From Pseudomonas beijingensis (GTDB taxonomy: Bacteria > Pseudomonadota > Gammaproteobacteria > Pseudomonadales > Pseudomonadaceae), in NCBI RefSeq assembly GCF_030687295.1, contig NZ_CP117425.1, positions 6,204,001 through 6,268,000 of the forward strand: 64,000 nucleotides of DNA, read 5' to 3'. Below, piece by piece: positions 57,977 through 64,000 of the stretch. The notes beneath the pieces were generated by a model. It searched no databases. It saw only the letters and a list, made by a program, of their open reading frames with translations, and had not been told where the DNA came from. Within the stretch, counting starts at the first letter, position 1, and the number at the start of each line of letters is the position of its first letter. Made by a program: the position numbers and the translations under genes.

Positions 57977-60052
57977 ATGACTGAGCTGTCGAAAGTGCCG
58001 GTCACGACACTCAAGGGTGTCGGTGAAGCCATGGCCGAAAAACTGGCCAAGGTCGGCCTGGAAAACCTCCAGGACCTGCTGTTTCACCTGCCGTTGCGCT
58101 ATCAGGATCGCACCCGCGTGGTGCCCATCGGCCATCTGCGCCCGGGGCAGGATGCGGTGATCGAAGGCACCGTCAGCGGCGCCGACGTGGTCATGGGCCG
58201 CCGTCGCAGCCTGGTGGTGCGCCTGCAGGACGGCACTGGCGGGCTCAGCCTGCGCTTCTATCACTTCAGCAATGCTCAGAAGGAAGGCCTCAAGCGCGGT
58301 ACCCGCGTGCGCTGCTACGGTGAGGCGCGGCCCGGAGCATCGGGGCTGGAGATCTACCACCCGGAATACCGCAGCATTACCGGCGACGAACCGCCGCCCG
58401 TGGATGAAACCCTGACCCCGGTCTATCCGCTCACCGAAGGCCTGACCCAGCAACGCCTGCGCCAGCTCTGCCAGCAAACCCTGACATTGCTTGGCCCCAG
58501 CAGCCTGCCCGACTGGCTGCCCACGGAACTGGCCCGGGATTATCAACTGGCGCCGTTGGCCGATGCGATCCGCTACCTGCACCATCCGCCTGCCGACGCC
58601 GATGTCGACGAACTCGCCCTCGGCCATCACTGGGCCCAGCACCGCCTGGCGTTCGAAGAACTGCTGACCCATCAACTGTCCCAGCAACGCCTGCGCGAAA
58701 GCCTGCGTTCCCTGCGCGCCCCGGCCATGCCCAAGGCCAGGGACCTGCCGGCCCGCTACCTGGCCAACCTCGGATTTACTCCCACGGGCGCCCAGCAACG
58801 GGTCGGCAACGAAATCGCCTACGACCTGAGCCAGCCCGAGCCCATGCTGCGGCTGATCCAGGGCGATGTCGGCGCCGGCAAGACCGTGGTCGCCGCCCTT
58901 GCGGCCTTGCAAGCCTTGGAGGCCGGTTATCAGGTGGCGTTGATGGCGCCCACCGAAATCCTCGCCGAACAACATTTCATCACCTTCCAGCGCTGGCTCG
59001 AACCGCTGGGCATCGAAGTCGCCTGGCTGGCCGGCAAGCTCAAGGGCAAGAACCGCGCCGCCGCCCTGGCGCAGATCGCCGAAGGCGCACCGATGGTGGT
59101 CGGCACCCATGCGCTGTTCCAGGACGAAGTGCAATTCAAGAACCTGGCCCTGGTGATCATCGACGAACAGCACCGCTTCGGCGTGCAACAGCGCCTGGCC
59201 CTGCGGCAGAAAGGCGTCGGCGGGCGGATGTGCCCTCATCAACTGATCATGACCGCCACGCCGATCCCGCGGACTCTGGCAATGAGCGCCTACGCCGACC
59301 TCGACACCTCGATCCTCGACGAACTGCCCCCCGGCCGCACGCCGGTCAATACCGTGCTGGTCACCGATACCCGACGGGTGGAGGTGATCGAGCGCGTGCG
59401 CAGCGCCTGTGCCGAGGGTCGGCAGGCCTATTGGGTGTGCACATTGATCGAAGAGTCGGAAGAACTGACCTGCCAGGCGGCCGAAACCACCTTTGAGGAC
59501 CTCACCGCCGCCCTCGGCGAGTTGAAGGTCGGGCTGATCCACGGCCGCATGAAACCCGCCGAGAAAGCCGCGGTGATGGCTGAATTCAAGGCCGGCGCCC
59601 TGCAATTGCTGGTCGCCACCACGGTGATCGAGGTCGGTGTGGACGTGCCCAACGCCAGCCTGATGATCATCGAGAACCCCGAACGCCTGGGCCTGGCGCA
59701 GTTGCACCAACTGCGCGGCCGGGTGGGCCGGGGCAGCGCCGCCAGCCATTGCGTCTTGCTCTATCACCCGCCGCTGTCGCAGATCGGCCGCCAACGGCTG
59801 GGGATCATGCGCGAAACCAACGACGGTTTCGTCATCGCCGAAAAAGACCTCGAATTGCGCGGCCCCGGTGAAATGCTCGGCACACGCCAGACGGGTCTGC
59901 TTCAATTCAAGGTAGCCGACCTGATGCGCGACGCCGATCTGCTCCCCGCCGTACGCGACGCCGCCCAGGCCCTGCTGGAACGCTGGCCCGACCACGTCAG
60001 CCCGCTGCTGGATCGCTGGCTGCGTCATGGGCAGCAATACGGCCAAGTGTGA
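57977..60052 (+). CDS. recG: ATP-dependent DNA helicase RecG
   Basis: 691-residue fork-remodelling helicase. The wedge/OB domain is N-terminal (LKGVGEAMAEKLAKVGLENLQDLLFHLPLRYQDRT, VVRLQDGTGGLSLRFYHF), Walker A is QGDVGAGKTVVA near 296-303, the DEAD-like box is IIDEQHRFGVQQR near 396, and motifs V-VI are ATTVIEVGVDVPNASLMIIE and QLRGRVGRG. The C-terminal TRG hairpin region ELRGPGEMLGTRQTGLLQFK is intact. Nine bases after oxyR. Confidence 0.97.
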   Translation: MTELSKVPVTTLKGVGEAMAEKLAKVGLENLQDLLFHLPLRYQDRTRVVPIGHLRPGQDAVIEGTVSGADVVMGRRRSLVVRLQDGTGGLSLRFYHFSNAQKEGLKRGTRVRCYGEARPGASGLEIYHPEYRSITGDEPPPVDETLTPVYPLTEGLTQQRLRQLCQQTLTLLGPSSLPDWLPTELARDYQLAPLADAIRYLHHPPADADVDELALGHHWAQHRLAFEELLTHQLSQQRLRESLRSLRAPAMPKARDLPARYLANLGFTPTGAQQRVGNEIAYDLSQPEPMLRLIQGDVGAGKTVVAALAALQALEAGYQVALMAPTEILAEQHFITFQRWLEPLGIEVAWLAGKLKGKNRAAALAQIAEGAPMVVGTHALFQDEVQFKNLALVIIDEQHRFGVQQRLALRQKGVGGRMCPHQLIMTATPIPRTLAMSAYADLDTSILDELPPGRTPVNTVLVTDTRRVEVIERVRSACAEGRQAYWVCTLIEESEELTCQAAETTFEDLTAALGELKVGLIHGRMKPAEKAAVMAEFKAGALQLLVATTVIEVGVDVPNASLMIIENPERLGLAQLHQLRGRVGRGSAASHCVLLYHPPLSQIGRQRLGIMRETNDGFVIAEKDLELRGPGEMLGTRQTGLLQFKVADLMRDADLLPAVRDAAQALLERWPDHVSPLLDRWLRHGQQYGQV

Positions 60053-60131
60053 GCACGCGCTCAGTTTTCAAGACCCGCGTGCCGGACAAGCTGGTTATAC
60101 TGACCAACTTGTAGGAAAACGGATACAGACC

Positions 60132-61529
60132 ATGACAGAAGCTGCCCTCGTCCCCGAAGCCCCGCACGCTCCGTCTGTTATTCGGCTGTTGCTCGAGAAA
60201 TTGGGCATCGGCTATGACGAAGTACTCGAACACCCCGGCCTGAACCCTGCCCGCAAAGTCCAGGCGGTGTTGCTGCACGATGCCGTTGGCGCGCTCATGG
60301 TGCTGTTTCCGCAAAGCCAGCTGCTGGACCTCAATCGCCTGGCCGAACTCACCGGTCGCAAGCTCACGGCGGTGCCGACCGAACGCCTGGAGCGCATGCT
60401 CGGCAAACACAGCCTGAGCCTGCTGCCCGGCCTGCCGGCACTGACCAGCTCACCGTGCCTGTACGAAGAAAGCCTGCTGCGCGAACCGAAGCTGCTGATC
60501 AACTCCGGCGAGCCGGGGCTGCTGCTGGAAGTGACCAGCGAAGCGTTCAAGACCATGCTCACCAAGGCCAGCGCCGCGACGTTCGGCGAAGCCGTGAGCA
60601 ACATCACCCCCAACCTGGACCGCCCGCACGACGACCGCGCGGAAATCACCCAGGCCGTACAGGCGTTCACCGCCCGGCGTATCCAGCAACGGCTGGAAGA
60701 AACCATCGAGATCCCGCCGCTGGCTGAAACCGCGCAAAAGATCATCAAGCTGCGGGTCGACCCCGACGCCACCATCGACGACATCACCGGTGTGGTGGAA
60801 ACCGACCCGGCCCTGGCCGCGCAAGTGGTGAGCTGGGCCGCCTCGCCCTACTACGCCTCGCCCGGCAAGATTCGCTCGGTAGAGGACGCCATCGTCCGCG
60901 TCCTGGGCTTCGACCTGGTGATCAACCTGGCGCTGGGCCTGGCCTTGGGCAAGACCCTCAGCTTGCCCAAGGACCACCCGCAACACACCACGCCGTACTG
61001 GCACCAGTCGATCTATACCGCCGCCGTCATCGAAGGCCTGACCCGCGCCATGCCCCGCGCCCAGCGCCCCGAAGGCGGCCTGACCTACCTCTCCGGCCTG
61101 CTGCACAACTTCGGTTATCTGCTGCTGGCCCACGTGTTCCCGCCGCACTTCTCGCTGATCTGCCGGCACCTGGAGGTCAACCCGCACCTGTGCCACAGCT
61201 ACGTGGAACAGCACCTGCTGGGCATCAGCCGCGAACAGATCGGCGCCTGGCTGATGCGCTACTGGGACATGCCCGACGAACTGGCCACCGCCCTGCGCTT
61301 CCAGCACGATCCGCACTACGACGGCGAATACGCCGCCTACCCGAACCTGGTGTGCCTGGCTGTGCGCCTGCTGCGCGCCCGCAGCATCGGCTCCGGCCCG
61401 GATGAAGAAATCCCGGACGCGTTGCTCGAACGCGTGGGCTTGACCCGGGAAAAGGCCAACGACGTGGTCAGCAAAGTGCTTGAGGCTGAAGTGCTGCTGC
61501 GGGAACTGGCTTCGCAGTTCAGCCACTGA
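60132..61529 (+). CDS. YbaK-domain/HDOD-domain protein
   Basis: 465 residues. The N-terminal half (about 12-165) resembles the YbaK/aminoacyl-tRNA deacylase fold (VIRLLLEKLGIGYDEVLEHPGLNPARKVQAVLLHDAVGALMVLFP). The C-terminal half (about 190-420) is an HDOD domain: PPLAETAQKIIKLRVDPDATIDDITGVVETDPALAAQVVSWA and LSGLLHNFGYLLLAHVFPPHF, an HD fold without a complete metal site. HDOD proteins are signalling modules. The ATG at 60132 begins the family-conserved region. It lies 79 bases after recG on the same strand. Function unknown; a role in surface behaviour or stress signalling would be guesswork. Confidence 0.87.
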   Translation: MTEAALVPEAPHAPSVIRLLLEKLGIGYDEVLEHPGLNPARKVQAVLLHDAVGALMVLFPQSQLLDLNRLAELTGRKLTAVPTERLERMLGKHSLSLLPGLPALTSSPCLYEESLLREPKLLINSGEPGLLLEVTSEAFKTMLTKASAATFGEAVSNITPNLDRPHDDRAEITQAVQAFTARRIQQRLEETIEIPPLAETAQKIIKLRVDPDATIDDITGVVETDPALAAQVVSWAASPYYASPGKIRSVEDAIVRVLGFDLVINLALGLALGKTLSLPKDHPQHTTPYWHQSIYTAAVIEGLTRAMPRAQRPEGGLTYLSGLLHNFGYLLLAHVFPPHFSLICRHLEVNPHLCHSYVEQHLLGISREQIGAWLMRYWDMPDELATALRFQHDPHYDGEYAAYPNLVCLAVRLLRARSIGSGPDEEIPDALLERVGLTREKANDVVSKVLEAEVLLRELASQFSH

Positions 61530-61554
61530 TTGCAGGTTGGGAGTGGAGCTTTTT

Positions 61555-61584
61555 GTGGCAGGGGAGTTGGCTTCCCCCGCCACC
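61555..61584. repeat. Single palindromic element, GTGGCAGGGGAG type
   Basis: GTGGCAGGGGA GTTGGCT TCCCCCGCCAC forms one hairpin with a GTGGC...GCCAC outer stem. It resembles a degenerate single arm of the GTGGCGAGGGAG element at 44851 and lies between the convergent HDOD and delta-60 repeat genes. Confidence 0.65.
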
Positions 61585-61597
61585 GATCCATAGCCAT

Positions 61598-62977
61598 TCA
61601 AGCCAGGTAGCGTATGAACCAGCTTCCAAAGGTGCGGCCCCAATATACGGCGCCGGGTCGCCGCGTAAAACCGCCAACGACAATCCGTCCGTCAGGCATT
61701 AGCCCCATATCCTCGACAGTCGCCTCATAGCCTTCTTCGTTAAAACGCACAAAACCACTGCCATTGAAGGTCGGGTCCAGCGAACCATCAGAGCGCAAAC
61801 GCGCTGTCAGCGCTAACACCCCCGTCTCAACACCCCCCCTGCCGGTAGTGCCCGCGACGACGATGGAACCGTCTGCCTGCCATGCGCAGCGATACCAGTC
61901 ATGCCCCTTATCCACCAACTTAGAGAACAGTGGCTGCCCGCTATTGAAAGCAAAATCGAAGAATCCATCGCGACTTAACACGAACATCAGACCATGCCTG
62001 TCGAAGCCTTGATCGGGATTGGGCCAACAATCCCCTGCAACAACAATCGCGTCGTCGCTTTCTCTCAGCGCCATCGCATTCGCGTTCGCATAATGAAGAT
62101 TCGGAACGGTCACAACGCCGACGCCGCCATTGAAACTGGTATCGAAACGTCCCGTTGCATCCAGACGCGCCACATAAATACTGGAAGCCAGAGTGTTTTG
62201 GAAAAAATCCCCGAAAACTAACACCTTGCCATCTGATTGAAGGGCAACACCTTTGACACTGGTAGCGACACGGGGCACACCTGGAAACTCGATGACCACG
62301 GATCCAGTCTCATTAAACGTTTCGTCAGTAGAGCCATCCGGGTTAAGACGAAGCACCACCCAGTGCGATAGGTCGTCGGAGCCGCTATTGACCACATTGC
62401 GCAGAATGATCTTTCCATCCGGCTGCTCAACCGCAGAAGAGCCATTATTGCCTGAAGATCGCGGAGCCTGTGCGGAGGGTTCTCGGTCCCGCCAACTAAA
62501 CGTCAGCGGCCCATCTTCCATACCTCCACTCTTTGGCTCAAGACGAAACGGAAGCCAGCGCACACCGTCCTCGCCAAAGAGTGTATTCAGCCGCCCATCT
62601 TCCAAGAACCGCACGACATAAATGCCGGAATCACCGAACGATGCATATCCGCCCATCACCAGCCATCCACCATCGCTCAGGCCGCAGATGTCGACGATCT
62701 CGTCCACATATGTATTTTCTTTGGAGAATTCCACCACGCCCGTCCCGGCTCCACCAAACTCCCTATCGATCGACCCATCCTCGTTCACTTTAGACAGTCC
62801 GAAAGCGCCGGGTTTTTCCGGTATGAGCACGGTGATCAGTAGCTTGTTTTCAGCTAGCGGCAGCATGGCTAACGTGCGGTAGCCTCCTAATTCGCGGGTG
62901 GGCAGCGTCAGCACCCCACCTTCGGCAAAGGTGGGGTCGAGCGTTCCAGCTTGAACGGCGCTTGATGCATAGGCCAT
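61598..62977 (-). CDS. Delta-60 repeat protein
   Basis: 459 residues with no signal peptide, made of about seven degenerate repeats of 55-60 residues. Each carries the motif G-[ST]-x-D-x-x-F-x-x-x-G: GTLDPTFAEGG (11), GSIDREFGGAG, GRLNTLFGEDG, GSTDETFNETG, GRFDTSFNGGVG, GFFDFAFNSG, GSLDPTFNGSG. Such delta-60 repeats build beta-propeller-like folds. The ATG has GGAG 8 bases upstream. Base composition is somewhat lower in GC than the neighbours, and the gene is not part of the conserved recG region I know, so it may be a recent arrival. Function unknown. Confidence 0.8.
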   Translation of the reverse strand: MAYASSAVQAGTLDPTFAEGGVLTLPTRELGGYRTLAMLPLAENKLLITVLIPEKPGAFGLSKVNEDGSIDREFGGAGTGVVEFSKENTYVDEIVDICGLSDGGWLVMGGYASFGDSGIYVVRFLEDGRLNTLFGEDGVRWLPFRLEPKSGGMEDGPLTFSWRDREPSAQAPRSSGNNGSSAVEQPDGKIILRNVVNSGSDDLSHWVVLRLNPDGSTDETFNETGSVVIEFPGVPRVATSVKGVALQSDGKVLVFGDFFQNTLASSIYVARLDATGRFDTSFNGGVGVVTVPNLHYANANAMALRESDDAIVVAGDCWPNPDQGFDRHGLMFVLSRDGFFDFAFNSGQPLFSKLVDKGHDWYRCAWQADGSIVVAGTTGRGGVETGVLALTARLRSDGSLDPTFNGSGFVRFNEEGYEATVEDMGLMPDGRIVVGGFTRRPGAVYWGRTFGSWFIRYLA

Positions 62978-63118
62978 GATCGTTACTCCATCAAGGTGTA
63001 TGAAACCACGCTGGCTTCATCATCAATGGAGCGCCCAAACACCGGTCCACACACCTGTCAGGGTTGACAGAGCCATGATCCCTGGCGGCCAAATCATTGG
63101 CCTTTCAGGCCAAACCAA

Positions 63119-63502
63119 TCAAGCCTTGGGCTTGGCCTTCTTCGGCTTCAAGTACTTGGTCAGCCCCTGGAACCAGATCACCAGCGCCGGGTTGCCCTTG
63201 ATCTGGATCGACTTGTCCTGAATCCCTGTCATGAACGCCAACTGCTTGTTCTTGGCCTGCATCGTGGCGAAGCCATAGGCCGCGTCCTTGAAGGCGATGG
63301 CGAACGCAGGCTCTGGGTAGATGCCCGACTGACTGGTGATGCGCTGGTTTTTCACGGTGAAATGCCGGGCGACCTTACCGTCCAGGGTTTGTAGCTGGAA
63401 AACCAACTCCTTGTCGCCCAACTGCTGCTGGAACGCCGGATTGGTCCGGCTGGCCTTGCCCATCAACAACCCCAGCATCCACAGCAGAAAACGAAATTTC
63501 AT
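63119..63502 (-). CDS. Small SCP2-like helicase-adjacent protein of unknown function
   Basis: 127 residues beginning with a hydrophobic segment (MKFRFLLWMLGLLMGKASRTNP), which is a membrane anchor or uncleaved signal. The core LVFQLQTLDGKVARHFTVKNQRITSQSGIYPEPAFAIAFKDAAYGFATM ... IQIKGNPALVIWFQGLTKYL resembles the sterol-carrier-protein-2 fold in its pattern of a beta sheet followed by IQGN/IKGNP and a hydrophobic helix. The tail is Lys-rich. GAGG lies 8 bases before the ATG at 63502; a TTG reading at 63529 is less likely. It might bind a hydrophobic ligand; this is inference. It stands alone. Confidence 0.8.
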   Translation of the reverse strand: MKFRFLLWMLGLLMGKASRTNPAFQQQLGDKELVFQLQTLDGKVARHFTVKNQRITSQSGIYPEPAFAIAFKDAAYGFATMQAKNKQLAFMTGIQDKSIQIKGNPALVIWFQGLTKYLKPKKAKPKA

Positions 63503-63632
63503 GGGCACAGCCTCGTGAGAAAAGATCAATGGCTGGCAGTTTAGCGATTCTTCGGCGCAACGCCATCATCGTATCGATTTGTCGGAAGATAAGCTGGTTT
63601 TCGCGAAAGATGACTGCCAAGTCACGAAACCA

Positions 63633-63716
63633 AAAATCAAAAGATCGCAGCCTACGGCAGCTCCTACATCGATTTCCGTAGGAGCTGCCGAAGGCTGCGA
63701 TCTTTTGATCTTTTTT
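63633..63716. repeat. Inverted repeat of a fourth type (GATCGCAGCC...)
   Basis: Arms AAAAGATCGCAGCCTACGGC and GCCGAAGGCTGCGATCTTTT with inner GCAGCTCCTAC / GTAGGAGCTGC make a stem of over 30 base pairs with one mismatch. The AAAA/TTTT ends mean it could also terminate transcription. Its core is unrelated to the GTGGGAGC repeats. Confidence 0.88.
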
Positions 63717-63824
63717 ACCTTCCTGCTCCTCGGACATTTCCTTCAATACGCCGGGCTGTTCATGAACTAGGCAGCGCTTTCGAGCGCCGCTAACCTCTGT
63801 TCGTCATCGCAAAAAACGGTGACA

Positions 63825-64000
63825 CGGACGTGCAAGTCCGATCTAGGAACGTATTCGTTATGGCTATTCGCTGAGCATTTTTTTATGCTCGCCGACTGTT
63901 ATGGCGGCTGCGCGTGGGAGACCTTCGGGTCTGCCGGGCTCCTGGACCGGTCTTGCACACCTACGTACAGCTGCCACCCATTTTTCGACGTGCAATCGGA
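63825..64000 (+). other. Structured non-coding stretch, candidate leader of a gene beyond the window
   Basis: Three perfect hairpins: CGGAC / GTCCG (63825-63840), GAGCAT / ATGCTC (63873-63890) and AGACC-TTCG-GGTCT with a stable UUCG tetraloop (63919-63932). GGCGGCTG at 63904 can pair with CAGCTGCC at 63968, enclosing the third hairpin. GACGTGCAA occurs twice, at 63827-63835 and 63987-63995. No coding frame with a ribosome binding site is seen, and nothing else in 63503-64000 beyond the inverted repeat. It may be the 5' leader of a plus-strand gene just outside. Confidence 0.5.

Noticed and set aside
57062..60046. A 994-codon open frame on the minus strand opposite oxyR and recG
   Set aside because: It is the antisense shadow of two well-conserved genes in GC-rich DNA and has no recognisable domain or ribosome binding site.
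63375..63746. A 123-codon minus-strand frame at the right end
   Set aside because: It runs through the inverted repeat at 63633-63716 and overlaps the 63119-63502 gene in another frame; no domain is seen.

Overview
The window is chromosomal DNA of a Pseudomonas of the P. fluorescens group. Gene content and order (xerC, HAD phosphatase, sutA, glnK-amtB, comM, rep, xpt, cycB, pauR, dadX-ridA-dadA/dadR, pauB, pauC, rpmB-rpmG, radC, coaBC-dut-algC-argB, pyrE, crc, rph, yicC-gmk-rpoZ-spoT-ridA, exbB-exbD-tonB, oxyR, recG) match from memory the stretch near the end of the P. aeruginosa PAO1 map, with some genes inserted. GC-rich third positions, AGGAG-type ribosome binding sites and many copies of the GTGGGAGCGAGCTTGCTCGC repeat typical of fluorescent pseudomonads agree. 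No tRNA, rRNA, insertion sequence, prophage or CRISPR array was seen.

Layout. 1-9.6 kb: end of xerC, HAD phosphatase, sutA, yjbQ, the nitrogen-sensing glnK-amtB operon behind a well-spaced sigma-54 promoter, ubiK, an orphan histidine kinase with an ethylene-receptor-like membrane domain, an AT-richer lipoprotein hydrolase, and comM. 9.6-20.5 kb: DUF4432 epimerase, Cache chemoreceptor, LysR regulator with a divergent MATE exporter, an EAL protein with a degenerate GGDEF, rep and xpt. 20.5-29.3 kb: acetyl-CoA hydrolase/transferase, cytochrome c5, then amino acid and polyamine catabolism (pauR, dadX, a RidA protein, dadA, divergent dadR, pauB). 29.4-37.5 kb: DUF1127 protein, MocR regulator, phospholipase D lipoprotein, MFS transporter, pauC, cupin, I78-like inhibitor, rpmG-rpmB. 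38-46.5 kb: peptide-binding protein, radC, coaBC-dut-algC-argB, pyrE, crc. 46.6-53.4 kb: DUF4870, rph, and the yicC-gmk-rpoZ-spoT-ridA-lipoprotein run. 53.5-64 kb: SDR, exbB-exbD-tonB, oxyR-recG, a YbaK/HDOD protein, a delta-60 repeat protein, a small unknown protein, and a structured non-coding stretch at the right edge.

How the genes work together. glnK-amtB senses and imports ammonium. The dad genes convert L-alanine to D-alanine and then to pyruvate, with a RidA protein placed to remove the reactive imine. pauR, pauB and pauC belong to gamma-glutamylated polyamine breakdown. spoT, rpoZ and gmk sit together around (p)ppGpp and GTP. exbB-exbD-tonB powers outer-membrane uptake. crc, sutA and oxyR are global regulators of carbon use, slow growth and peroxide defence.

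Most notable points: (i) the kinase at 4912-6189 keeps every ethylene/copper pocket residue of plant ETR1 that I could compare, at identical spacing; (ii) yicC and gmk each carry a one-base insertion about 230 bp apart, which is implausible for gmk and suggests a local sequence error; (iii) REP-type inverted repeats sit at almost every convergent gene junction and at no divergent one; (iv) a MocR regulator has a clear direct-repeat operator; (v) several hairpins lie in the last 180 bases.
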